Assembly: GCF_039543225.1 (NCBI RefSeq)
Contig: NZ_BAABJI010000001.1
Coordinates: forward strand, 585,193-649,192
DNA from: Mucilaginibacter defluvii
Lineage (GTDB): Bacteria; Bacteroidota; Bacteroidia; Sphingobacteriales; Sphingobacteriaceae
Direction: 5' to 3'
DNA length: 64,000 nt
Shown one piece after another: positions 56,602 through 64,000 of this stretch. The notes below the pieces were generated by a model that was given only the letters and a program-made list of their open reading frames with translations, was not told the DNA's origin and searched no databases. A program made the translations under genes and the position numbers. Each line of letters begins with the position of its first letter. The first letter of the stretch is position 1.

Positions 56602-57881
56602 AAACGTATCTCCCGCAAATAGAGCGCCGTATACTGGTAAGGCCCAATCAAACTTTCGGCATTCTTAATTTTGATATTGATAATGCCTATCCGCAACGGA
56701 TGCTTGAACTGGTAGCGGCATCGCCCACGGCAAAGGATTGCTGGAATAAAAGAGCGAAGTTTATAGCCGGTGTGGGTTTTGAAGAGGCTAAACTGGGTAA
56801 GCAGATTATCAACAGCAAGGGGTTAACCCTGGCTAAGCTTTTAAAAGCTGTTGCTACCGATAAAGCCTTGTTTACCGGCTTTGGTATTCATGTAAATTAT
56901 AACGCCAATTTTAAAATATGCACGGTAAACTATGTAAAGTTTGAGGATATCCGCATGGGCGATACAGATAATGTGGATACTGCAGACAAGTATGCTGTGT
57001 ATAACGATTGGGGACGAAAGACCTGGAAGCATATATCGCGCAGCAAAGTGATCTTTTTTGACAGGTATAACCCTGACCCTGAAGTAATAAAACAGCAGGT
57101 ATCAGCAGCCGGAGGCTGGGAGCAATACAAGGGCCAGTTATTTTATTTTAATCCGCAGATTGATGATTATCCGCTGATAGAAGCTGATAGTGTTTGGGAG
57201 GATTTTGAGACAGAGGCCGGTATAAAGGCTTTTAACAACCGCGAGGTTACAACCGGTTTTCTGCCGTCAACCATGCTGTTCATGCCGGCCCGTCGCGAGG
57301 AAGCGGATAATAGCGGCGGCGTAGGGGAGAGTAACAATTCTCCATCGCAGTTGGAAAAAGACCTGGGTACGTTTCAGGGTGCTAAGAGTGCCCAAAAGAT
57401 CATTGTAATAGAATACGAGGACGAAAAATCAAAGCCCGAGTTTCAACCCTACTCCATCCAGAATAACGACAAGCTTTTTGAAAGCACGGAGCGCTCAGTT
57501 GAGGCGCGTATTATCAAAGGTTTTTCGGTACCAAAGGAGCTGGTCAACCCTGAAAAATCATCAGGCCTGAGCAATGGCGGCGAAAAAAAAGAAGCCATAC
57601 GTGAATTTAATGACAACACCGCGCCCGACAGGGCAGAGATAACCGAGGTACTGGAGGAATTATTCAGCCATTATCATAAACCTTTAAACCCATCAGGAAA
57701 CTGGAATATAGTACCTGTACCTGCCAATGTAGCCGAAGATAGTATTGGTGTAAAGGCCGGTTCCGCCATTAACCAGTTATTACTTGCGCAGTTGCCTGCA
57801 GAAAGCAAAATAGCCACCCTCATACACGCTTACGGCTTTAAACAGGCTGAGGCAAAGGCCATGGTGCAGGGGTTGATATAA
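56598..57881 (+). CDS. Phage portal protein
   Basis: 427 residues. N-terminal part and PTAKDCWNKRAKFIAGVGFE, YNANFKICTVNYVKFEDIRM, VIFFDRYNPDPEVIKQQ; the core has LFESTERSVEARIIKGFSVP and ELVNPEKSSGLSNGGEKKEA, a helical barrel signature seen in portals that bind a dodecameric ring at the capsid vertex. C-terminal helices end HAYGFKQAEAKAMVQGLI. It gates DNA entry and exit. The gene order protease, capsid, portal is reversed from the usual portal, protease, capsid. Confidence 0.88.
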   Translation: MKTYLPQIERRILVRPNQTFGILNFDIDNAYPQRMLELVAASPTAKDCWNKRAKFIAGVGFEEAKLGKQIINSKGLTLAKLLKAVATDKALFTGFGIHVNYNANFKICTVNYVKFEDIRMGDTDNVDTADKYAVYNDWGRKTWKHISRSKVIFFDRYNPDPEVIKQQVSAAGGWEQYKGQLFYFNPQIDDYPLIEADSVWEDFETEAGIKAFNNREVTTGFLPSTMLFMPARREEADNSGGVGESNNSPSQLEKDLGTFQGAKSAQKIIVIEYEDEKSKPEFQPYSIQNNDKLFESTERSVEARIIKGFSVPKELVNPEKSSGLSNGGEKKEAIREFNDNTAPDRAEITEVLEELFSHYHKPLNPSGNWNIVPVPANVAEDSIGVKAGSAINQLLLAQLPAESKIATLIHAYGFKQAEAKAMVQGLI

Positions 57882-57983
57882 CTTGTCAATAATTATTTGC
57901 GGATCGGTTTAACTGATTACCTCTATTCATTAATCGACGCTTACTCAAGCGCCGTCATTTTATCACCAATTACATTTTTAAAC

Positions 57984-58610
57984 ATGACCCAGATATATTT
58001 AATTGACAAAAGCACATTTCAGCAATATCAGGACATATCGGTAAACATTAAACCCGAACGGCTCAATGCCTTCATTAAAAAAGCACAGGATTTGGATCTG
58101 AAACCCTTGTTGGGGAGAAATCTTTTCAACAGTTTGATGAGCCATTTTGACGAAGCCGGGATATTGAAGCCGGAGACTCCCCAGCATTATAAAGATCTTC
58201 TAAACGGTGCCGAATATCTGGATGATAAAGGAAATATTGTGCTGTATGAAGGTATCATCCCGGCATTGGTATATTTTACATTCGCCCGTTTTATTGAGAA
58301 CGATGCCGTGCATTATACACCAACAGGCCCGGTGATCAAAAATCAGGACGTGGGGCAGGCGTTGGCTACATCCGAGATCATGAAGCTGGTGCAGCAGCAG
58401 CGTAGCATAGCTAACGCTTATGCTAATGACATCGAGCGTTTTCTGGATGACCATAAGGAGCACTTTGCGCAGTGGCAGATGAGTAACAAAAGCCGCATAG
58501 CAAGGCAACCAGGTCCACGTATCCGCGCAGTTGACAGAACCCGCTACAATTACCCACTTACCGGTTCAACGCCTGAATTATACTATCCGATAACTGAATT
58601 TTTAAACTAA
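57984..58610 (+). CDS. Phage head-tail connector-like protein, hypothetical
   Basis: 208 residues from the ATG at 57984 (frame is open to 57897; upstream part is not protein-like). MTQIYLIDKSTFQQYQDISV, LKPLLGRNLFNSLMSHFDEA, and EGIIPALVYFTFARFIENDA resemble connector-type proteins of Bacteroidota phages, possibly DUF6712, from memory. It sits between portal and tail fibre; its stop shares one base with the next start (TAATG). Confidence 0.6.
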   Translation: MTQIYLIDKSTFQQYQDISVNIKPERLNAFIKKAQDLDLKPLLGRNLFNSLMSHFDEAGILKPETPQHYKDLLNGAEYLDDKGNIVLYEGIIPALVYFTFARFIENDAVHYTPTGPVIKNQDVGQALATSEIMKLVQQQRSIANAYANDIERFLDDHKEHFAQWQMSNKSRIARQPGPRIRAVDRTRYNYPLTGSTPELYYPITEFLN

Positions 58611-59614
58611 TGGCGACTGATAAAAAAATAAGTGAGCTGCCTGTGGTATCGGCGCTTACGGCAGACGATGTATCAGTTATTGTAAAGGATGGAGCTGATT
58701 ATCAATATAATCTTGAACAGTTGCTTGGCTTTGTAAGCAGCAATATATATGCAGGGGCGAATGTAAGTTTTGGTACAACGTTGCCTCAAAATAACCTTGG
58801 TAAAAACGGTGATGTGTTTGTTGATGCGCTTTCCGGGGCTATGTATCAGAAAGTGAATGCTGTATGGCTGAGCACCTATATCCCGGTACCAAATAGTGCA
58901 ACCGGTAACACCACTATATATGCTTCGGGAATACCGGCTGGAGCAATTGGCGCTGATGGGGATAGCTATGTAAATATCGATACAGGCATTTTTTACAAAA
59001 AAAGTAGTGGTGTCTGGCTTCAGGTTTTTTCTATGGCGAGCGGTCCGCAAGGCCCCCGAGGAAACAGCATGCTGAGCGGCACGGCAAATCCGGTTAACAG
59101 CATGGGCTTAAACGGCGACTTTTATTTTAATACTACTACGCTTACTGTGTTTGGTCCCAAATCAGCGGGTATTTGGCCTGCAGGCGTAAGCATAAAAGGC
59201 GAAGGGGCAAACGCGTTGCTTTATGGTAACTCCAATCCATCAAACAGTTTGGGTAAAAACGGCGACTTCTTTTTAAATGCAACCAGTTACACTTTGTATG
59301 GGCCTAAAGCGGATAATGATTGGCCGCAGGGCGTATCGTTAATATACCAACCTGCTGAGGCTATAACCGTAAATATCCCGGAAGGATCATCTATTCCATT
59401 TGTAATTGCTTACGCCGCTGAGTTCGGTGACTTTGGAAACGATCCGGTAGTGACTGTCGATTTGATTGCATCAAACAATATTCGCCGATCGGTGAATGAT
59501 GTGATGATAGAGAAACGCTACTCAGCCGGAAGTTTAAATACAATCCATGTATACGGTCATGACAGTGGCGACGGATCAACCACCATAGATAATTTAATAA
59601 TCACCATAAAATAA
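58610..59614 (+). CDS. Phage tail fibre-like protein with four tandem repeats
   Basis: 334 residues. N-terminal module MATDKKISELPVVSALTADD is typical for the start of fibre/baseplate-associated proteins. Then four similar units of about 45 residues at about 48-95, 98-140, 145-195, 196-242, each with 'N-x-x-G-x-N/D-G-D-x-(F/Y)-x-N/D ... Y/F-G-P-K/Y-x-K ... W' (for example LGKNGDFFLNATSYTLYGPK). The C-terminal 90 residues are beta-rich. Likely a host-recognition fibre. Confidence 0.7.
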   Translation: MATDKKISELPVVSALTADDVSVIVKDGADYQYNLEQLLGFVSSNIYAGANVSFGTTLPQNNLGKNGDVFVDALSGAMYQKVNAVWLSTYIPVPNSATGNTTIYASGIPAGAIGADGDSYVNIDTGIFYKKSSGVWLQVFSMASGPQGPRGNSMLSGTANPVNSMGLNGDFYFNTTTLTVFGPKSAGIWPAGVSIKGEGANALLYGNSNPSNSLGKNGDFFLNATSYTLYGPKADNDWPQGVSLIYQPAEAITVNIPEGSSIPFVIAYAAEFGDFGNDPVVTVDLIASNNIRRSVNDVMIEKRYSAGSLNTIHVYGHDSGDGSTTIDNLIITIK

Positions 59615-59618
59615 ACTT

Positions 59619-62600
59619 ATGAAGAAAATACATTTAATAACGTGGTGCTTAAGCTTTTTTGTGGGTTTAAGTTATGCGCAAAACACCACGACGCTGCCTC
59701 AGGGCACCATACAAACCACGCCACAGTTCCGTATTAAAAATCCTGCTGATAGTATGCGGCAGACCTGGGTAACTTTTCCATTTTACGGAGCAAACAGATT
59801 TTACTCAGCTACTGAAACCAATAAATTATTGCAGGGATTGAAAAATGATACAATTGCGTTTTTCGGTGTAGACGCCACCAAGTTCGGTTTAAAAGCGGAT
59901 AGCTTGCCTGGTAGTGCAAATGCAAACGTTAAGGCATTTAACAAAGCAGCAGCTTATGCAAAAGCGAAAAAGTTAAGGTTGATTCTACCTGCCGGTACCA
60001 TTTATGTAGATAGTACCCTTAATGCAACCGGCTTAAGGGCGGTAATCGGAGGGGGGAGTAATATTACCATGATCAAAATAGCACCAGGTACAGATGTTAG
60101 CCGTTTCCCTGAAAACCGAGGAGTTTTGAAGGTTGAGGGTACCGCGTCCTTGCTTTCATCGGTAAGTTCCCCGGTAAAAAAGGGTGATACATCGGTTATT
60201 CTGCCGATTAACGTAAACTTAAAAAGAGGGGATATTGTCAGGCTAATTGATACGGTGAATTCGTCCTTCAACCTTTGGCGGACTTATTATAAGGAAGGTG
60301 AATATTTTATTGTCAGAAATGACGTGGTAAACGCTAAGGAGATCATTGTAGATCATCCGGTCAATGGTAATTATACAACAATTGCTGGTACTAAATTGTA
60401 TCAGGTCAAGATGCAACAATGTGATTTGAAAGGGTTTTCGTTGTACGCTATACCCTACACTGCTTCAACAATGAATGGTATATGGTTAAATTACGTTTTC
60501 CGCTCTGCTGTTGAAGATGTCGCTGTTTATAACGCTGCGAGAGCGAATATATCCGTAAATCAGTGTCTGGCTTTAAAATTCGATCATATTTTTTCATATA
60601 AGTTTGATGAAGAAACCAATTCGGCGAGCGAAACGAGTTACGGGTTAGCGTTTAATAGCGGCTGTCAGGATATGCAGTTGTTAAATTCAGACTTATTTGG
60701 ATCTCGGCACGGTTTCGCCAGCGGCGGATCTTACGTAAACAGATTTATCTATATTAAGAATACCAAATCATCTTCGGCCAGAGAATTCGGTTTTAACATC
60801 CATGGTAATACCCAATTTGCGGTTATAGATGGCAATAATATGCCTACGGGAGCTTCAATAGGAGGAAAGGATATCACCTTTATTAATAACAATGTAGGCT
60901 GGAATATCGGAGATGTTGGTAATACAGTTAACTCGCCGGGTACTTCACTATACATAAATGAACCTTGCGGTACTTCTTTTAATATCTCTGGAAATACCTT
61001 TCGAGCTAAATACATAAATGCAGATAGTAAAGGTGTGGCTATGAGGGTTTACAAGCCTGTAGATACGTCAGCAGTGTTTTCTTTCGCTAACAATAGCATT
61101 TTGTTCGAAAACGCCGCTATGGCCGACAGTAGTGTTGCTTACGCTTTGTTTATAAGTTACAATTTGACCTACGGAAGTGGTAAGTGCTACGCTCAATTTA
61201 ATATAAAAAATAATATATTCAAAACCACCGACCATATAAAGCGCGTATTAACTACTGTCAACGGTTCAGCAACCAGTAATAGCTATTTTAAAGACATTAT
61301 TTATGAAGATAATACGACCTATGGTGTCGCTTTAACTGATAATTACGTCGACAATAAAATTTATACGGGGAATAAAATAAATGAGACGAGGTGGAATGGG
61401 TTGTCATCTAGGTTTGGAATACAGATATCAGTCTTTAATAACATTTTTAAAGATTATTGTTTATCATCGATTAATTCCGATGTTAATAGAAATGCATATC
61501 GATTAACAGACCTGTCTATCGTAAGACGCTCTAATAACTCAGGGTATACCAAAGGTAGCACTCTGGTCAAGACGTCCATTGAAAATGTAGATGATCTGCG
61601 GTCTGGGCCGGAAACATATCCTGCATCACAGCAAGATATATTAGTCAATGTAACCGCGGAAGGTGCATTTTCATACCCTTTTTTCAACCAAGGGATTCTT
61701 TCATCAGCCATAACACTGGATGTCAGTAAAGCTTCGAAGATAAGAAGTTATCAACTAAGTGGAAACGATGGCCAACTAAACCTCCGCGCTACAAATATGC
61801 CAAGCCAAGGCCCCACTATTTCTATGTGGGGAAGGGATTTTGCTAATCCTGGTTACGCTGGTAAAACAACTATCGACGTAGGTGGATATGATAACAGAGG
61901 CAGGTTATATTTTAGGCAAATGAATTCAAACGGTAATTACATTTACCCGTTTGAAATGGATTATGCTGGCAATTTTGGCATCGGAACGGTTACTAATTTC
62001 TTGGACACGAATCGCCTTGCGGACCGCTTTACAATTAAGGGTAATTCTGCCAATAACTACATTTTAAATTTACAAACAAACACAGGTAATCGGCTTTTTA
62101 CTGTGGCAAATACCGGCGACTATCCGGTGATGCTGCAAAAAAATGCTGGTAGCCTTGTTGGTTATGCTTTGGGTAGGGCCAACAAAAATAGATTTACATT
62201 CGGGTTAACCGCGACCACAGAAAGCGGATCAAACGCTGGATCAAATTTTATTTTCTATGCTTGGGATGACGCAGGAACCACGCCGCAAACAGTATTCAGC
62301 GCTAATCGCGCTAATCAAATCGTTTCATTTAAAGAATCGCCGATATTCATAAATACACCTGTTGGCGTTGCTGGAAGTGATAGTTTACTCGTTAAGGACG
62401 ACTCAAGCAATTCCTTACGTAGAATATCTGCTAACTTTTATGCAGTAGCCGCCAATCAACCGTATTTTATAAAGCTGACCGGTAGCGGTAGTAGCGCAGG
62501 AAACACGATCGTTATCCCGCATGGCTTAAGCGGCTTGTCGTCTAACAGCTCGCTATCCGTAACCCCTCGTAATAGTGCATCTCAAGGAATTGCGTATGCT

Positions 62601-62693
62601 TCGGTTGACGCAACGAATGTTACGGTAACATTTGTTTCACCACCGCCCGCAGGTACAAATAACCTATTGTTTGACATCCTGCTAAAGCCTTAA
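59619..62693 (+). CDS. Tailspike/tail fibre with beta-helix and an N-terminal Sec signal peptide
   Basis: 1024 residues. MKKIHLITWCLSFFVGLSYA followed by Q is a canonical signal peptide, unusual for a virion protein. Residues about 100-560 have short repeats typical of a right-handed beta-helix (pectate lyase/tailspike fold): LRAVIGGGSNITMIKIAPGT, IWLNYVFRSAVEDVAVYNAA, INNNVGWNIGDVGNTVNSPG. The C-terminus (NTIVIPHGLSGLSSNSSLSV, TVTFVSPPPAGTNNLLFDIL) is like the trimerisation/knob end of fibres. Probably binds or cuts a surface glycan. Central part (60.3-61.7 kb) is A/T-richer than its neighbours. Confidence 0.75.
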   Translation: MKKIHLITWCLSFFVGLSYAQNTTTLPQGTIQTTPQFRIKNPADSMRQTWVTFPFYGANRFYSATETNKLLQGLKNDTIAFFGVDATKFGLKADSLPGSANANVKAFNKAAAYAKAKKLRLILPAGTIYVDSTLNATGLRAVIGGGSNITMIKIAPGTDVSRFPENRGVLKVEGTASLLSSVSSPVKKGDTSVILPINVNLKRGDIVRLIDTVNSSFNLWRTYYKEGEYFIVRNDVVNAKEIIVDHPVNGNYTTIAGTKLYQVKMQQCDLKGFSLYAIPYTASTMNGIWLNYVFRSAVEDVAVYNAARANISVNQCLALKFDHIFSYKFDEETNSASETSYGLAFNSGCQDMQLLNSDLFGSRHGFASGGSYVNRFIYIKNTKSSSAREFGFNIHGNTQFAVIDGNNMPTGASIGGKDITFINNNVGWNIGDVGNTVNSPGTSLYINEPCGTSFNISGNTFRAKYINADSKGVAMRVYKPVDTSAVFSFANNSILFENAAMADSSVAYALFISYNLTYGSGKCYAQFNIKNNIFKTTDHIKRVLTTVNGSATSNSYFKDIIYEDNTTYGVALTDNYVDNKIYTGNKINETRWNGLSSRFGIQISVFNNIFKDYCLSSINSDVNRNAYRLTDLSIVRRSNNSGYTKGSTLVKTSIENVDDLRSGPETYPASQQDILVNVTAEGAFSYPFFNQGILSSAITLDVSKASKIRSYQLSGNDGQLNLRATNMPSQGPTISMWGRDFANPGYAGKTTIDVGGYDNRGRLYFRQMNSNGNYIYPFEMDYAGNFGIGTVTNFLDTNRLADRFTIKGNSANNYILNLQTNTGNRLFTVANTGDYPVMLQKNAGSLVGYALGRANKNRFTFGLTATTESGSNAGSNFIFYAWDDAGTTPQTVFSANRANQIVSFKESPIFINTPVGVAGSDSLLVKDDSSNSLRRISANFYAVAANQPYFIKLTGSGSSAGNTIVIPHGLSGLSSNSSLSVTPRNSASQGIAYASVDATNVTVTFVSPPPAGTNNLLFDILLKP

Positions 62694-62696
62694 TCT

Positions 62697-62933
62697 ATGA
62701 AAATATACACTTTATGGCAGCGGCTCACAGCAGAGACGCCTGCCTTTTTTAAACGCGCGCAGCTTTTCGGGGCCGGCTTAATAAGCCTTGCGCTCTCCCT
62801 GTCCGACATCGGAACTTTTTCTGATCGTTTTATTACTATCCTCTCCTCGGTAGGGGCCACTATCGTTGCAATATCCCAGTTCGCGATAAAGCAGTACCTG
62901 GGTTCATCTAAAGAAAACGATAACCATGACTAA
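62697..62933 (+). CDS. Small membrane protein, holin-like
   Basis: 78 residues with two hydrophobic helices (QLFGAGLISLALSLSDIGTF; FITILSSVGATIVAISQFAI) and a charged C-terminus. Position after tail fibres and before another one-helix protein fits a holin in a lysis cassette, but the sequence has no family-specific mark. Confidence 0.6.
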   Translation: MKIYTLWQRLTAETPAFFKRAQLFGAGLISLALSLSDIGTFSDRFITILSSVGATIVAISQFAIKQYLGSSKENDNHD

Positions 62934-63195
62934 CATCGAGCACAAAGAAATAAAAGGCATCACGCTGAAAAACCTTGTCGTCACAATCTTCAGTATGATC
63001 AGCATAGTGGTTTCAGTAATGGCAACATACTTCAAGCTTCAAATCGACATTAGTGAACTCAAGACTGAACAGCAGGCTCAATCGAGAATTAGCGAGATTA
63101 GGTTAAAGGTGCTTGAAGAACAGGTGGCATTGTTGCAACAACAAATGAAAGAAATAATAATAAGTAGAAATGAATATAGCCGGAATTTTAAATAA
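62926..63195 (+). CDS. Small membrane-anchored coiled-coil protein, lysis-cassette type
   Basis: 89 residues. One N-terminal hydrophobic helix (LVVTIFSMISIVVSVMATYF) followed by a coiled coil (ISELKTEQQAQSRISEIRLK, VLEEQVALLQQQMKEIII). Overlaps the preceding holin-like gene by 8 bp. Its topology is like a Rz-type i-spanin or a holin partner. Confidence 0.6.
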   Translation: MTNIEHKEIKGITLKNLVVTIFSMISIVVSVMATYFKLQIDISELKTEQQAQSRISEIRLKVLEEQVALLQQQMKEIIISRNEYSRNFK

Positions 63196-63604
63196 GATAG
63201 CAAATTTCATCAAAAACCTGTTTTCAAAGGTATCAGTGGAGATTAGGCAGGCTATTGAAATAGCCGTTATTGTAACAGAAAACCTGAAGACTTTCGTTGA
63301 TTCGCCGGGTGCAGATGCTTTGACAGCCCTGATACCAGGCACGGTCGACGATAAACTCAAAAATTGGCTGCGACAGGTACTGCCCGCTATATTGGTCAAG
63401 TTAAATTTGGCTCAGCATAATGAGGAAAACGTGGTGGCAAAAGCAGTAGCCGAATTGAATGCCATGGATCAGCAAGTTAAGTGCGCTTACCTGCATAGCA
63501 TATCGGTGCTTTGCGCCTGTGAGGTTTCAAAAAACAGGTTAAGCTGGAGCGATGGGGTTTATTTGTTGGAGTGGTATTATAAAAACAAATATCAGCGTAA
63601 ATAA
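63170..63604 (+). CDS. Hypothetical protein of the lysis/late region
   Basis: 144 residues, overlapping the previous gene by 26 bp. N-terminal amphipathic helix (MNIAGILNKIANFIKNLFSK), helical core, C-terminus LSWSDGVYLLEWYYKNKYQR. No lysozyme or amidase motif. No family recognised. Confidence 0.6.
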   Translation: MNIAGILNKIANFIKNLFSKVSVEIRQAIEIAVIVTENLKTFVDSPGADALTALIPGTVDDKLKNWLRQVLPAILVKLNLAQHNEENVVAKAVAELNAMDQQVKCAYLHSISVLCACEVSKNRLSWSDGVYLLEWYYKNKYQRK

Positions 63605-63637
63605 CGTAGCTCTGTTTGGCGTGGGCTTTGCTTAGCT

Positions 63638-63826
63638 ATGGCTATGAAAGTAGAAATTGAAGCAACCACAAAACAGTTTGATAAACTGCTGCAAATAATT
63701 GATAGCGAGCCCGAGCTTGAGTCCCTTAAGCAACAATTGATCAACGGTAAAGCCCTTGCCGACGATAGCCAGGTGGGTGAAGTGCCCCACGAGGGCGATA
63801 ATGCCATTATTAAGCGTATGGAATAA
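63638..63826 (+). CDS. Small acidic hypothetical protein, last prophage gene in view
   Basis: 62 residues, soluble, helical (MAMKVEIEATTKQFDKLLQI, acidic middle). A second ATG at 63644 is possible. Followed by a strong terminator, so it ends this transcription unit. Function unknown. Confidence 0.55.
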   Translation: MAMKVEIEATTKQFDKLLQIIDSEPELESLKQQLINGKALADDSQVGEVPHEGDNAIIKRME

Positions 63827-63880
63827 AAACTTATGCTTAAAACAAATTATCCGGGTTAAACTGCACAGGCATACGCTCCA

Positions 63881-63911
63881 AGCCCCTCTGATTTATCAGA
63901 GGGGCTTTTTG
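63881..63911 (+). terminator. Strong terminator at the end of the prophage transcription unit
   Basis: AGCCCCTCTGA (63881-63891), 4-base loop TTTA, TCAGAGGGGCT (63896-63906), then TTTT. An 11-bp perfect stem. Confidence 0.95.
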
Positions 63912-64000
63912 TTGTTATGGGCTACAATTATTAATTTCGGAATACACGTATTTACCTGCTTATAACTATGGAATAAATAAATTATTGGTGCACCTTTGTT

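Noticed and set aside
63756..63965. 69-residue open frame at the right edge
   Set aside because: Runs through the strong terminator at 63881-63911 and overlaps a better small gene.
1..64000. CRISPR array, rRNA genes, IS elements with transposase, origin of replication
   Set aside because: None found: no regular spacer repeats, no rRNA sequence, no transposase motif and no DnaA-box cluster recognised.

Overview
The window looks like a chromosomal segment of a Bacteroidota bacterium, most likely family Sphingobacteriaceae (Mucilaginibacter/Pedobacter-like). The evidence is a SusC/SusD polysaccharide-utilisation locus with a one-protein hybrid two-component regulator, promoters of the TAnnTTTG type, almost no Shine-Dalgarno sites, and C-terminal 'FAQ'/'YAQ' style signal peptides. 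No database search was possible; family names rest on motifs and architecture.

Host part, 1 to about 40.5 kb. 1-3.5 kb: the tail of an AraC-type regulator, then a leftward set (SDR oxidoreductase, TetR regulator, DUF4202-like protein) with two near-identical palindromes flanking the -7 box of the SDR promoter, and a secreted WG-repeat protein. 3.5-19.5 kb: a galactan-type polysaccharide-utilisation locus. A divergent hybrid sensor/AraC regulator faces a tight six-gene operon: SusC, SusD, SusE-like, GH53 endo-galactanase, a clan GH-A-like enzyme, and a GH2 beta-galactosidase. The inferred path is surface binding and GH53 cleavage of beta-1,4-galactan, SusCD import, then exo-cleavage by GH2 and perhaps the GH-A enzyme. 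19.6-40.5 kb: housekeeping and mixed genes (PhnA/YjdM, tRNA-Phe, mannose-6-phosphate isomerase, NADP-isocitrate dehydrogenase, DNA polymerase III gamma/tau, metallo-beta-lactamase-fold protein, VOC and DUF1801 proteins, a TonB-dependent-receptor-like barrel, M16 protease, type II NADH dehydrogenase, LLM flavin enzyme, MFS transporter, small hypotheticals). dnaX carries an A10 run where either reading-frame slip stops translation almost at once.

Prophage part, about 40.65 kb to at least 63.9 kb, all rightward. Order: terminase small and large, tail-chaperone-like gene with a -1 frameshift candidate, tail/virion proteins, tape measure, then a second block with ClpP-type prohead protease, major capsid protein, portal, connector, tail fibre, beta-helix tailspike and small membrane (lysis-type) proteins, ending in a strong terminator. 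Thus the tail module lies between terminase and portal/capsid genes, which is unusual. Two paralogous secreted 'moron' genes with a BamE/SmpA-like C-terminal motif are inserted in the tail block. A 16-bp palindrome (TATGCC-N4-GGCATA type) sits 9-15 bp before three prophage start codons. No integrase, repressor or endolysin is visible; the right end of the prophage is outside the window or the element lacks them.

Dispersed repeats shared by host and prophage regions (a bipartite C/G-rich hairpin element and two MITE-like inverted-repeat units) occur between genes.
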